A DNA stretch of 64,000 bases from SAR324 cluster bacterium (GCA_028281495.1 JANQJU010000064.1:248001-312000), one strand, 5' to 3'; positions 35,150 to 44,911 are shown, counted from the first letter of the stretch. The notes: generated from the letters alone by a model not told the origin. Numbers and translations are program-made.

Positions 35150-35944
35150 CTAAACCAAAGTGCGTACGACGCCTCCTTCCACCCGCAAGGACGCGCCATT
35201 GGTTGCGGATGAGAGAGGGCTGCAAATATAGGTCACCAGATGAGCGACCTCGGCAGGATCGGCAAAACGCTGCAACAAAGAAAAGGGATAAGTTTCTTGG
35301 AGAAATTGTTTCTCCACTGTTTTTGAATCGATTCCTTGTTGCTCAGCCAACCGATTTAAAAAGACGGATGCTCCTTCAGATCGGGTCGGCCCCGGAAGGA
35401 TAGAGTTGACGGTCACTCCTGTTCCCGCTGTGGTCTCAGCCAAGCCACGGGCCAGGGCCAATTGTGCGGTTTTCGTGGTGCTATAATGAATCATACCAGG
35501 AGCGATGTTGATTCCAGCCTCACTCGAAATGAACACCACTCTTCCCCAATTGCGCTGCTTCATTTGAGGCAAGTAATGTCGAGAGAGGCGAACGCCACTG
35601 AGAACATTCACATCAAAGAAATGACGCCAGTCGTCATCGGTGAGATCCTCAAACGCTTTGGCTTCAAAAATTCCCAGGTTGTTGACCAATATATCAACCT
35701 CAGGGAGTTTCTGAATAAGTGTTTCCATTCCAGGTCCGGATGATAAATCGGCGGCAATACCCGAAGCTTGGGCTTGTGGAGCCACCTCCCGCAGACGTGC
35801 CAAGGCCTGATCGAGACGAGTTTGCGTTCGTCCGTTGAGGACAACAGAAACCCCTTCTTGAGCTAAGCCCGTTGCAATCGCAAAACCAATGCCTGCGGTG
35901 GAGCCAGTGATGAGCGCACTTTTGCCTTTAAGTTGTAAGTCCAT
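35150..35944 (-). CDS. Short-chain dehydrogenase/reductase
   Basis: 264 residues. ITGSTAGIGFAIA (TGxxxGxG), NNLGIF, a Ser near ISSEAG and Y-x3-K (YSTTK) complete the SDR set. NADP or NAD specificity is open. It lies between PhyH (7 bp) and the sugar-binding protein on the minus strand. Typical relatives are 3-oxoacyl-ACP reductase-like or sugar oxidoreductases. Confidence 0.85.
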   Translation of the reverse strand: MDLQLKGKSALITGSTAGIGFAIATGLAQEGVSVVLNGRTQTRLDQALARLREVAPQAQASGIAADLSSGPGMETLIQKLPEVDILVNNLGIFEAKAFEDLTDDDWRHFFDVNVLSGVRLSRHYLPQMKQRNWGRVVFISSEAGINIAPGMIHYSTTKTAQLALARGLAETTAGTGVTVNSILPGPTRSEGASVFLNRLAEQQGIDSKTVEKQFLQETYPFSLLQRFADPAEVAHLVTYICSPLSSATNGASLRVEGGVVRTLV

Positions 35945-35951
35945 AATTCCT

Positions 35952-36926
35952 TTAGCGGTTGGTGTTCCAGTTTTCTAAACCGAGCAATCGTTTTCCAAGT
36001 TCAGTGAGTTGCGCTTGAGGGTATTTGGTTTTTTCCCACTCGCGAGGATCCCCAGGAAAGGCATAGCCTTGTGGAGCTTCTCTTTCCCGCCAGGAGCGTA
36101 CACGCCATTCTCGCAACTCTTCATTACCTTCTTGAGCGGGGGTCATGGCAATGTATTGAGCCATTCGGACTTGATCCGATTGATTTGGTCTAATGCCATG
36201 TGCCTGCAAACTATTAAAGATCAATAAATCTCCTGCTTTCAAGGCAATCGGTTCGACGTCAAATCCGGCCAAATCCGGCACCCAAGGATCTCGATCGGCG
36301 GGTTGTTTAGTCTTCCAGTCTTCAAAAGTGCGGAACAATTCTGGGACACATTGAAATCCCCCCATTGTCGGTGTTGAATCGACGAGCGACAATACCCCTT
36401 GGACGTTAATGGGAGGCGGATCCAAGGTAGTATCGCAATCCCAGTGGATAAAGCCGGAAAATTCACGCTTTTCGCGGTTGGGGGGATTCAAGTTGGCACG
36501 GTCAATCGTCACCCATAATTTTTCAGAATCCCATATATCAACAAAGGCATCATAAACCCTTTGGTACTGTCGATTGTCCCAGAGCACGGGGGCATTGTAG
36601 GCTTCCACCATGCCGCTATTATTCAATTCTTTCATTTCATGATCACGCAATTGATCTTTGTACCATGTGCTGGGGTCGTTGGGGTCCATCTCTTGAAACT
36701 CCCATAAGAAATCGATGGTACGTTGCACATATTCCTGTGGGATGGCTTGCTGAATCACCACATACCCGTAGGTTTGCCAAAACTTCCAATCTTCTTCTGA
36801 TAAAACGCGCAAAGGCTGTGTTTTTTGTATTTCTTTCAATTGAACCGTCGAAGTGTAGGCAACACTGTTGTTGCCGGGTTTGCCATCGCCGTAACCGTAA
36901 CGATCCTCAGAGTTGTAGTAAGCCAT
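35952..36926 (-). CDS. Phytanoyl-CoA dioxygenase (PhyH) family protein
   Basis: 324 residues. Fe(II)/2-oxoglutarate oxygenase: the facial triad HxD is HWD in GFIHWDCDTTLD, the distal histidine is in SLQAHGIRPN, with the 2OG-binding Arg two residues on. The family hydroxylates lipids, small molecules or natural-product scaffolds; substrate here is unknown. It starts the cluster PhyH-SDR-binding protein-HAD, opposite a DeoR regulator. Ribosome site AGGAGG. Confidence 0.85.
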   Translation of the reverse strand: MAYYNSEDRYGYGDGKPGNNSVAYTSTVQLKEIQKTQPLRVLSEEDWKFWQTYGYVVIQQAIPQEYVQRTIDFLWEFQEMDPNDPSTWYKDQLRDHEMKELNNSGMVEAYNAPVLWDNRQYQRVYDAFVDIWDSEKLWVTIDRANLNPPNREKREFSGFIHWDCDTTLDPPPINVQGVLSLVDSTPTMGGFQCVPELFRTFEDWKTKQPADRDPWVPDLAGFDVEPIALKAGDLLIFNSLQAHGIRPNQSDQVRMAQYIAMTPAQEGNEELREWRVRSWREREAPQGYAFPGDPREWEKTKYPQAQLTELGKRLLGLENWNTNR

Positions 36927-37400
36927 GATGCCTCCTGTGGTTAAATAAATAGGAATGGTGTTGTGTGTTGGAATTTTGTGATGATCTGTGTTCCGGTATG
37001 TTCCTGTTTTCGTTCCCGATTCATCTTGGATTTAAAAATAATGAAGAAAACGTGCACTGTCAATAAAAAACATGAAAAAACGTGAATATCTTAATAAAAA
37101 TGATTTCAATGCATTGATATTACTTGCATAAATTGCTTCTTTTTTAAAAGTAGGTGAGGTTTTAGTTTGCTGAATAGGTTGTTGAAATGGAAAATACAAC
37201 GACGTGTGCTTGTGAAAAATAAGAAGGAATTTCAGTTTAATTAGAGTGAGATGAAATGAGAATTGTTGAAAATTGACAAAACATGAAAAAACGTGAATAA
37301 AGAACTAAAAAAGGAAAACATGTAAGATAAGGAATGAATCGGAAAAATTTTGAGGAAGGAATCCATTTCAAAACAACCAACGTTAACAGGAGAATGCTTT
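36927..37400. other. Divergent intergenic region with operator-like repeats
   Basis: 474 bp between the divergent PhyH and DeoR genes. AT-rich, no supported gene. Contains three related ATGAA-A-rich-CGTG copies listed below, placed where a DeoR-type repressor would bind to control the PhyH cluster and itself. Confidence 0.6.
37041..37299. promoter_or_regulatory. Repeated ACATGAAAAAACGTGAATA element, possible DeoR binding sites
   Basis: ACATGAAAAAACGTGAATA occurs at 37070-37088 and 37281-37299, and a related ATGAAGAAAACGTG at 37041-37054. The exact 19-bp copies lie 211 bp apart between the PhyH and DeoR genes. DeoR-family repressors bind separated repeats and loop DNA, which fits. Confidence 0.55.
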
Positions 37401-38159
37401 ATGCTGATGGCAGAGCGACATCAAATGATTTTGGCTAAGTTGGAACAAGAAGGCAAAGTGGTCGCAGCAGAACTGTGCAAGCAGTTTGACGTGTCGGAAG
37501 ATACCATCCGCCGAGATATGAGGATTTTGGCACAACAGGGAAGCATCCAACGTGTCCATGGGGGAGCGCTGCCGAGTTCTCAGAACCCTGTTAACTTTGC
37601 TTCACGCCAACAGCGCGGTGTGTCTCCAGCCAAACGACGCTTAGCGCAGATGGCTGTTTCGCTGTTGCAAGAAAACCAAGTGATCTTTTTAGACGCTGGC
37701 ACCACTACATTGCAGATTGCGAAAGAATTGCCACCCGACCTACACGCCACCGTGATCACGCATTCCCCACCTATCGTGACCGCCCTCTGCAATCATCCGT
37801 CTTTGAGAATCGAACTTTTGGGGGGATACATTGAAAAAAATGCTAATGTTGCGACCGGTCCTCGCATGATTGAAATGCTACACAAAATTCACATTGATAT
37901 CTGCATGTTGGGCATCAGTTGTTTGCATCCTCAAGAAGGAATCACAATTTATACCATGGAAGAAATGCTCGCCAAGCAAGCCATGGTAGAAGCCTCAGCG
38001 GAAGTGGTGGGGTTGGCTACTGCCGAAAAGATGGGGACCGTAACGACCTATAAAGTGGGCAATGTGGATTGCTTGACTCACTTGATCACCGAAAAACAGG
38101 TGTCTGATACCATACTTGCTCCGTTTCGCCAAAAAGGTGTGACGGTTTTGACCGTTTAG
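37401..38159 (+). CDS. DeoR-family transcriptional regulator
   Basis: Start at ATG 37401 after AGGAGA (37388-37393). 252 residues. N-terminal helix-turn-helix (MILAKLEQEGKVVAAELCKQ, SEDTIRRDMRILAQQGSIQR) followed by HGGAL, the DeoR signature. The C-terminal sugar-phosphate-isomerase-like sensor has FLDAGTTTLQIAKEL and LGGYIEKNANVATG. Such repressors respond to phosphorylated sugars. It is divergent from the PhyH-SDR-binding protein-HAD operon, the likely target. Confidence 0.88.
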   Translation: MLMAERHQMILAKLEQEGKVVAAELCKQFDVSEDTIRRDMRILAQQGSIQRVHGGALPSSQNPVNFASRQQRGVSPAKRRLAQMAVSLLQENQVIFLDAGTTTLQIAKELPPDLHATVITHSPPIVTALCNHPSLRIELLGGYIEKNANVATGPRMIEMLHKIHIDICMLGISCLHPQEGITIYTMEEMLAKQAMVEASAEVVGLATAEKMGTVTTYKVGNVDCLTHLITEKQVSDTILAPFRQKGVTVLTV

Positions 38160-38309
38160 CCCCAATTCCCGCCCTTGAGATTAAAAGGAATATTGAAAAT
38201 AAACCTCAATGGTTGTTGTGTTACTAAAGGGACGATGGGGTTTCAGATCAACCCCCGACTGTTTTTTCTTAACGTGAACTTTATTTCCTCCATACAGTAA
38301 GGATCAATT

Positions 38310-38894
38310 ATGGATATGCAACAACGGGTTAAAGTCAAGAATGTCGAAATACTTTCTGACGATTGGTACGTGCTAAAAAAAAATACGTTTGAATACCAAC
38401 GTTCGGATGGAAGTTGGCAAACGATGAGTCGAGAAACCTATGATCGTGGCAATGGAGCGACGATTCTTCTTTACAACAAACCCAATCGCACCGTTGTATT
38501 GATACGCCAATTCCGATTTCCCGCTTTTGTGAATGGCCACCAAGGCATGATGATCGAAGCCTGTGCTGGGTTGCTGGATGAACGCGATCCCGTCACTTGT
38601 ATTAAGCATGAAACTGAAGAAGAGACCGGGTACCGTCTCCATGATGTGAAGAAAGTATTGGAATGTTATATGAGTCCCGGTTCAGTCACCGAAAGGCTAT
38701 TTTTCTTTATTGGGGAATATGATGCCAAAGCCAAGGTCAATGACGGAGGTGGGTTGCTCAGTGATGGGGAAGACATTGATGTTGTGGAACTGCCATTTGA
38801 ACAGGCATTAGAGATGATCCAAAATGGAGAAATTGTGGATGCGAAAACCATCATGCTCCTCCAATATGCTCAACTTAACGGAATCTTTGAATAA
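38310..38894 (+). CDS. nudK: GDP-mannose pyrophosphatase, Nudix hydrolase
   Basis: 194 residues. The Nudix box is read as GLLDERDPVTCIKHETEEETG, the last 20 or so residues giving the ExxEExG core. The N-terminal VKVKNVEILSDDWYVLKKNTF and the QFRFPAF and SPGSVTERLF segments match NudK/GDP-mannose hydrolases, which form domain-swapped dimers. Ribosome site AAGGAT. Converges with the radical SAM gene, overlapping its 3' end by 25 bp. Confidence 0.87.
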   Translation: MDMQQRVKVKNVEILSDDWYVLKKNTFEYQRSDGSWQTMSRETYDRGNGATILLYNKPNRTVVLIRQFRFPAFVNGHQGMMIEACAGLLDERDPVTCIKHETEEETGYRLHDVKKVLECYMSPGSVTERLFFFIGEYDAKAKVNDGGGLLSDGEDIDVVELPFEQALEMIQNGEIVDAKTIMLLQYAQLNGIFE

Positions 38895-39958
38895 TTAGCT
38901 AGCCGCAATGGCAAACGGCGTGCTCCCCAATTTCCAGGTGGGCCGTCAAAACGTCCGACACAGGGGGTACCGCATTGGTTGCAGTGCCCTTCGTTTGTGA
39001 GATTCCAATCGCTCAACACATACCAATCCCGACCAATGAGTATCTGTCCACAATGAGAACAGTAGGTGCTGGAGTGCGATTTATCGTGCACATTGCCTAC
39101 GTAGACATGACGTATCCCATTTTTGAGGGCGATGCGTTGTGCCTTGAGCAGTGTGGACGGTGGTGTTCGAGGGATATCGGTCATTCGGAAATCTGGGTGA
39201 AAGGCAGTGAAGTGTATGGGAACTTCAGGCCCTAAGTTTTCCATAACCCATTGAGTCATGGCTTCCAGTTCGGATTCAGAGTCGTTTTGACCCGGAATGA
39301 GCAAAGTGGTGATTTCAAACCAAACGTCGGTTTCTTGTTTCAGATAGCACAAAGTCTCCAAAACGTCCGCCAAACGCCCACTGCACACTTTTTTATAAAA
39401 ATCCTCGGTAAACCCTTTGAGGTCTACATTGGCCGCATCCATGTTTTGATAAAACTCTTCGCGAGCTTGAGGCGTGATGTAACCAGCGGTGACGGCTACC
39501 GAATAGATTCCCATTTCTTTGCAAGCCTGAGCGATATCCACCGCATATTCTAAAAAAATGACGGGGTCGTTGTAAGTGTAAGCCACGCTGTGGCACCCGG
39601 TTTCGCGAGCCGCACTCGCAATGGTTTCGGGAGACGCCTGGTCCATCAATCGATCCATTTCGCGAGATTTGCTGATGTCCCAGTTTTGACAGAATTTGCA
39701 GGCGAGATTGCAACCCGCTGTGCCAAACGACAAGATTGGAGTGCCTGGAAGGAAATGATTGAGCGGCTTCTTTTCAATCGGATCGATACAAAATCCACTC
39801 GATCTCCCGTAAGTAGTCAGCACGATTTCATCTTGCTCCCGCATTCTCACGAAACACATTCCGCGTTGTCCCTCTTTCAAGCGACAAAACCGAGGGCACA
39901 CATCGCATTGGATACGTCCGTCTTCAATAGGGTGCCAATAACGTCCAGACTTAATCAT
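38870..39958 (-). CDS. amrS: AmmeMemoRadiSam system radical SAM enzyme
   Basis: Start at ATG 39958 after GGAGAAG; a TTG at 39970 is an alternative. 362 residues. N-terminal cysteine cluster CDVCPRFCRLKEGQRGMC, then the radical SAM motif GCNLACKFCQNWD (CX3CX2C), as in the AmmeMemoRadiSam enzyme group related to pyruvate formate-lyase activases. C-terminal zinc-like clusters CSHCG and CNQCG follow. It overlaps amrA by 8 bp, hence coupled. The third member, MEMO/AmrB, is not nearby. The reaction is not established for this subgroup. Confidence 0.88.
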   Translation of the reverse strand: MIKSGRYWHPIEDGRIQCDVCPRFCRLKEGQRGMCFVRMREQDEIVLTTYGRSSGFCIDPIEKKPLNHFLPGTPILSFGTAGCNLACKFCQNWDISKSREMDRLMDQASPETIASAARETGCHSVAYTYNDPVIFLEYAVDIAQACKEMGIYSVAVTAGYITPQAREEFYQNMDAANVDLKGFTEDFYKKVCSGRLADVLETLCYLKQETDVWFEITTLLIPGQNDSESELEAMTQWVMENLGPEVPIHFTAFHPDFRMTDIPRTPPSTLLKAQRIALKNGIRHVYVGNVHDKSHSSTYCSHCGQILIGRDWYVLSDWNLTNEGHCNQCGTPCVGRFDGPPGNWGARRLPLRLANYSKIPLS

Positions 39959-40520
39959 CGTCTTCTCCAAATTCCATTGTGGTGTACCGCTGTATTTGTA
40001 GGGTAGAGGACCAATATTCAGGTGACAAACCCGCTTTTCGTTTCAAGTTATTGAAGAAGTCTTGAGGCTTGGGCAAACTCTCCCAAACACTAGGAAGAAA
40101 CGTTCCCCGATGGTAGCCATCGGTGAGGATCAAACCGTCAATACCGGGCTGCAGCTGTTGGAGCAAATCGACTTCGGAGTCGAAAATCATGGGAAGGGGA
40201 AGGGTGAGGACCGATATTTTGATGTGCAAGTTGGCTAGCTCTTCGGCCTGCAACGGTTTGAATCGTCGATCGTGAAACGCAGAAGCGTAGGCATTTTCCG
40301 ATACGTCCTCGGCCAAAGGACGATGTGCCTCCAAGCATCCGATGCAGCCTCGCAATCGTTTTCCGCGAAGAAGAGTCACAAAGGAAGCACCAGGCTCTCC
40401 CAAATTATCCTTGAGATCATCCGGGGCGACTGGCGCGGCCCGATGATGTTCGAGGCCGTGTCGAATGGAGCGATTGGCGAGAGACAATAAATGCTGCTTT
40501 TCTTCCTTTGTGAAAGACAT
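39951..40520 (-). CDS. amrA: AMMECR1-domain protein of the AmmeMemoRadiSam system
   Basis: 189 residues, single AMMECR1 domain: FVTLLRGKRLRGCIGCLEAHRPL contains the conserved LRGCIG motif, and SAFHDRRFKPL and ISVLTLPLP follow. It overlaps amrS by 8 bp. In other genomes these two are usually with a MEMO-family gene (amrB). Human AMMECR1 and MEMO1 are homologues. Function in bacteria is not settled. Confidence 0.88.
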   Translation of the reverse strand: MSFTKEEKQHLLSLANRSIRHGLEHHRAAPVAPDDLKDNLGEPGASFVTLLRGKRLRGCIGCLEAHRPLAEDVSENAYASAFHDRRFKPLQAEELANLHIKISVLTLPLPMIFDSEVDLLQQLQPGIDGLILTDGYHRGTFLPSVWESLPKPQDFFNNLKRKAGLSPEYWSSTLQIQRYTTMEFGEDDD

Positions 40521-40535
40521 ACGTGCTCCTCAAAG

Positions 40536-41693
40536 CTAGTAACCCATGTAGTTTTCGGACAGCCCTTGGATCAAATCGGTAAGACGGGACTCTCCGTAAT
40601 TGAGAGTTTGAGAGACTTGCTGAAGAAATGCTTCTTCGCGGGGGTCATAATCTCCATCGACTAAAGCAATCGTAACCAAATAATGCATGATATCCGCTGT
40701 GAGTTCGGGTTGAAAATTCACATCTGGAAGTTCGGAGAGTTCGATGTAGTTCGTATCCTCCTGTATCTTGTTGAATATCTCTGCAGGATCATCGAGCAAT
40801 TCATAAATGTCACTCAGGTAAATTGTTTCTTTGGGAGCAATGGTCTCATCCGCATAGATGAGCTTCAGAATGACCACTGCCAACCAATATTGGCCTTTGC
40901 GGTCAAGTCGGATGAGCAGCTTCTCGAAGGAATTGAATTTGATTTTCATCAGAGCACGATCCACTAGTTCATAAATTTTGATCGTGTCCAAACCCAAAGC
41001 TTGGGCTGCTGCTTCTATCAACCGTGTTTCATTGCGATGCAGTTCATAGTCAGAAGAACAAATGTCTAAAGCACACTGAATGATGTGTTCGGCCACATCG
41101 GGAGCCACTTCGAGGGGTTCCATCTCTGGAACTTCGTTTTCCTGAAGCACATCGGTTAAGGTTTGGCGAATAGTGGGTTCTTCTATGGCATTGTCGAAGA
41201 TTGCTTGAAGATACAACACCTCTTTCCGGTCGATGATGTGATCCGCAATGATAATACCTCCTAAAAATCGGGCCACCCACAGTTTTACTCCTAGATGGTA
41301 ATCCTTTAAATGATGGAACAATAAACGGATTTTTCGTTCGGAAACAAGGTATTGGACTTTAAAATAATCCAATGCCTCTTGCTCATTGTTGCACAGCTTC
41401 ATCACGGTTTCCAATCGAGCCAATCGGAAAGTCTGTTGAGTTTGCTGATTCGGAGCACATAAGGCAAATTCGATTTGCTTCTTACCAAATTTAATACTTT
41501 GACTGATCAATAAACCTAACGAAGAAGAATCTACATATTCTACCTCGGTAAAATCGAAAATAATCCCACGAAGATTAGGCTCCTCTGCAATAGTCTTGAG
41601 GTGATCGCCTAACACATCTTCGCCTTTCCAAATCAGATTACCAATAAGGGTGACTAGGCATAGATCTTTTTCAATACGGTGTGATATTTCCAT
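40536..41693 (-). CDS. STAS domain fused to TerB-like repeats
   Basis: 385 residues. A STAS domain (about 1-105) has EYVDSSSLGLLIS with Ser56-58 in the phospho-site loop. After it, four copies of an acidic helix-start motif resembling TerB: IIADHIIDRKEVLYL (about 148), CSSDYELHRNETRLI (about 212), YADETIAPKETIYLS (about 280) and LVDGDYDPREEAFLQ (about 344). TerB domains carry D-x-x-x-D/E motifs that bind metal. The two parts in one chain would couple partner-switch signalling to a membrane or metal-stress module. It is 15 bp upstream of amrA on the same strand, so it may share its transcript. Confidence 0.65.
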   Translation of the reverse strand: MEISHRIEKDLCLVTLIGNLIWKGEDVLGDHLKTIAEEPNLRGIIFDFTEVEYVDSSSLGLLISQSIKFGKKQIEFALCAPNQQTQQTFRLARLETVMKLCNNEQEALDYFKVQYLVSERKIRLLFHHLKDYHLGVKLWVARFLGGIIIADHIIDRKEVLYLQAIFDNAIEEPTIRQTLTDVLQENEVPEMEPLEVAPDVAEHIIQCALDICSSDYELHRNETRLIEAAAQALGLDTIKIYELVDRALMKIKFNSFEKLLIRLDRKGQYWLAVVILKLIYADETIAPKETIYLSDIYELLDDPAEIFNKIQEDTNYIELSELPDVNFQPELTADIMHYLVTIALVDGDYDPREEAFLQQVSQTLNYGESRLTDLIQGLSENYMGY

Positions 41694-41815
41694 AACGTTC
41701 TAGTTGGATAAAAGGTTTAAAATGATGTCGGTGTGTTTAATACTTTCAGGTATTCAAATCAATTAAAACAACATAATAAAAATAAAAAAACAACATAAAA
41801 ACAAAATTGAAAAGT

Positions 41816-44806
41816 CTAGATACCCATTGCCTCCTTATAAATATTGCGAATCGTGAGAGTGGTTTCTTGGTAATAATCATACACTTCATCAATGGCGTAG
41901 CCGTGAAGGTGTAACAAGTTGATCAACGTTTCGGTTTTTAGAGTATCGAAATCAATACTCGCGGTGGATTTATCGAAGAGCAAACGAAGATAGCTTTCAA
42001 GCAATCTCAAGAACTTATAGGAATTGGAGAGCGAGTGAACGGTTTCAGAAGCAAGAATCCGTTTTTTAGCAAACTGATCGAGGGCATCCAGAGTTTTGGG
42101 AGTGCGTAGTTCTGTCATCTCTCGACCGTGACGCAGTTGCAGATATTGAATCAGATATTCGATATCCAAGAGTCCACCAAACCCTTCTTTAAGGTTCTTG
42201 ACTCGTTCGGTTTCAATCGATTGTTCTTTTTCTTTCCGTTGGCGCAAATGATGAATCTGTTGGTTGAGATCTTCGGGCCATTGCCAGTCATAGACTGCTT
42301 GAGTGATCCCCGACTCGACGGCTTGAACCCACTCTGAATCCATATCCCCACCAACCACGCGACCTTTGATCAAAGCTTGATGTTCCCAAGGCAACGACGT
42401 TTCATGATAGGTGAGATAAGCTTGAAACGAAGTGACCAAGACCCCGGCATTACCGGAAGGACGCAATCGCGTATCGAGTTTATAGGCGTAGCCACTGCGA
42501 GTGAAGGTAGACAACACTGAAATTAAGCGTTGGATCAGTTTGATATAATATTCATGATTGCTAATGGACCGTTCCCCATCGGTCGAACCAGACTCTGAGT
42601 AAATGAAGATGAGATCAAGATCCGAATGATAGGTCAGTTCGTAGCCACCCATTTTTCCCAAGCCCAGAATAGCAAAACGGACCGGTTTGTTATCAGAACA
42701 GGGCTTTCCAAAGCGTTGAACAAATTCTTGCAACACGAGGTCATAAGCTGCTTGAAGCACGACCTCGGCTAAGGTGGTAAGACGCAGGCGGGCGTGTTCG
42801 TAGGGGAGAATGCCATCTAGCTCAGCGCTACCAATCAGAAAAGTAACTTCGTGTTTGAATTCCCGCAAAATATCCAATTGTCGTTCGATGTCGTCGGTTT
42901 TAGCCAATCGAGAATCCAATTGTGCTTCCCACTCCGAGCGGGTGTGTAAGACTTCGGTTGCATCCAATTGTTTGAGCAAATCCAAGTGGCTGAGCAAATA
43001 GTTCCAGAGAAACTCGCTCGTTTCGCCGATGCGGGCCAATCGTTGTACCGAGGCCGGAAACTTCAATAGATGTTCGTAGTAGTGGACATGACTGCGGATG
43101 CTTTCAAACAACCGTTGGAAGCGTATATGAAGAATATCTTGATCGGATTGCCGAACCACCGCGTTGAATTGACGTGCAGAATTGTCGATGATGGTTTGCA
43201 TATTACCGGGAATCTGGTGAAGGCTGATATTGTTCCGAATCGCTGCTGCAATTTCCAAATGATCGCTACTGAACAACGCTCCAAAAATAGAACGTACTCG
43301 AACCATCACATCTTTCACATCTTGCAAAAGGTGGCGTCGTGCGGTGGCGAGTTCCTCTTCATCGTATCCCATCCAGCGTGCGAGCCTGCGTTGAGGGAAT
43401 CGCTCGCCGGGAATGGTGTGTGTTTGGTGCTCCTGTTCCATTTGAAGGCGGTGCTCCAGTTTCCGCAGGTAAATGTAGGATTCTTGGAGGATAGTGGCAT
43501 CTTGTGTAGGCAGGTATCGCCAATGATGCAATTGCTCAATGGCTCGTAACGTATTGGTTCGGCGTAATTCGCTGCGCGTCCCTCCATAAAGAAGTTGAAA
43601 AATTTGTACAAAAAATTCGATTTCCCGAATGCCACCCACCCCTAGTTTCACGTTCAAATGTTGTTTGAGGTGTTCTTTTTCAATACGCTCCTTCAGTCTT
43701 TGAATTTCTCCTAGCATGTTTTCATCGATCAACTTGCTGTAAATGAATGGGGCCAACGTCTTGAGAAATTGCTGACCGCTCTGAATATCCCCAGCCACTG
43801 GAGCGGCCTTGATCAATGCCTGCCGTTCCCACAGCTCACCTTGGCTGGCATAATAGTTTTCAGCTTGAGCAAGTGAGCGAGTGAGTGGAGCTTGATCTCC
43901 ACCGGGACGCAAGCGCATGTCAACTCGTGTCACAAATCCTTCTTCGGTGATTTGTCCCATCAGTTCGATCAAACAGCGGGCCAGCTTTTGACGTGCCCGT
44001 TCAGAATGGAAAGGGTGCCCCGCTTGGATACGTTTTTCGTTGAAAAGAAAAATCAGATCGATATCAGATGAATAATTGAGTTCATAACCTCCCAGTTTTC
44101 CCATTCCCAACACAGCAAGAGGGAGCATGTGTTCTTTTTCTGCTGAATCAGGGCTAAACCGAATGGTTCCATCTTGCAGAATGACCTGTTCGGCAGCCAT
44201 TGTTGCCATCTGTAAGCACGCGATAGCGACTGAGGAAAGCTCTTCCAAAGTTTCAGGAAACACACCCAATCCTCCCAAATCGCGCATCGTGATTCGGATG
44301 TACTCTTCATATTTGTACCGCCGTAATTCATTTTTGAAGGTCAAAGCCCCCATCTCGCCCAAGCTGTAAAAGCGTCGATGCAACTCCGCTTTCATGATGT
44401 TTAAGGGTTTGGCCATTTCCAAGTAGGGAGCTTCTAGTATGTTGGTGATGACTTCGGGGCGACGGATCAATCGTCGTGTTAAAAATTCGCTGCATGCGAT
44501 GACATGTAAAAATGCGGGAACAAACGGGCGGGCAAAATCGAAGTATTGGCGGGTTTTTTGCTCAAAAGCGATGCAGAAGTCTTGGAGTCTTTGTAAGGTC
44601 GTCGCGATATCGCCAGAGATTAAAATCACGGGCAAAATACGTCGACCTTGTTCTGAAAATGTGGGGATGTTTCGAAAATATTGAAGCTTTTCGAGAATCG
44701 TTTCAGGAGACGAAATTTCATGGCTTTGAAGGTATTCGGTGAGATAAACCTCCCATTGAGAAGTTGAATGCCATTGTGCGACTAGGTTTTGTAACCAAGT
44801 TTGCAT
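41816..44806 (-). CDS. glnE: Bifunctional glutamine synthetase adenylyltransferase/deadenylylase
   Basis: Start at ATG 44806 after AAGGAG; ATG 44824 is an alternative without a site. 996 residues, full length. Two nucleotidyltransferase domains each with the GxxD-x-D catalytic motif: GKLGGYELNYSSDIDLIFLF in the N-terminal half (deadenylylase) and GKMGGYELTYHSDLDLIFIY in the C-terminal half (adenylylase). The linking PII-responsive helical regions are intact. It acts on GlnA Tyr396, encoded just upstream on the same strand. Adjacency of glnE and glnA is convenient for co-regulation, but a terminator separates them. Confidence 0.95.
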   Translation of the reverse strand: MQTWLQNLVAQWHSTSQWEVYLTEYLQSHEISSPETILEKLQYFRNIPTFSEQGRRILPVILISGDIATTLQRLQDFCIAFEQKTRQYFDFARPFVPAFLHVIACSEFLTRRLIRRPEVITNILEAPYLEMAKPLNIMKAELHRRFYSLGEMGALTFKNELRRYKYEEYIRITMRDLGGLGVFPETLEELSSVAIACLQMATMAAEQVILQDGTIRFSPDSAEKEHMLPLAVLGMGKLGGYELNYSSDIDLIFLFNEKRIQAGHPFHSERARQKLARCLIELMGQITEEGFVTRVDMRLRPGGDQAPLTRSLAQAENYYASQGELWERQALIKAAPVAGDIQSGQQFLKTLAPFIYSKLIDENMLGEIQRLKERIEKEHLKQHLNVKLGVGGIREIEFFVQIFQLLYGGTRSELRRTNTLRAIEQLHHWRYLPTQDATILQESYIYLRKLEHRLQMEQEHQTHTIPGERFPQRRLARWMGYDEEELATARRHLLQDVKDVMVRVRSIFGALFSSDHLEIAAAIRNNISLHQIPGNMQTIIDNSARQFNAVVRQSDQDILHIRFQRLFESIRSHVHYYEHLLKFPASVQRLARIGETSEFLWNYLLSHLDLLKQLDATEVLHTRSEWEAQLDSRLAKTDDIERQLDILREFKHEVTFLIGSAELDGILPYEHARLRLTTLAEVVLQAAYDLVLQEFVQRFGKPCSDNKPVRFAILGLGKMGGYELTYHSDLDLIFIYSESGSTDGERSISNHEYYIKLIQRLISVLSTFTRSGYAYKLDTRLRPSGNAGVLVTSFQAYLTYHETSLPWEHQALIKGRVVGGDMDSEWVQAVESGITQAVYDWQWPEDLNQQIHHLRQRKEKEQSIETERVKNLKEGFGGLLDIEYLIQYLQLRHGREMTELRTPKTLDALDQFAKKRILASETVHSLSNSYKFLRLLESYLRLLFDKSTASIDFDTLKTETLINLLHLHGYAIDEVYDYYQETTLTIRNIYKEAMGI

Positions 44807-44911
44807 CGTTCCACTCCTTTCCATAGAGAGTTTTAATCAGTCACTCTTCCTGTATAGCGAAATCATCAAGGAAAGTGTAGCCCGAACCGTCCAGGGAAAA
44901 CCGCAAAAAAA

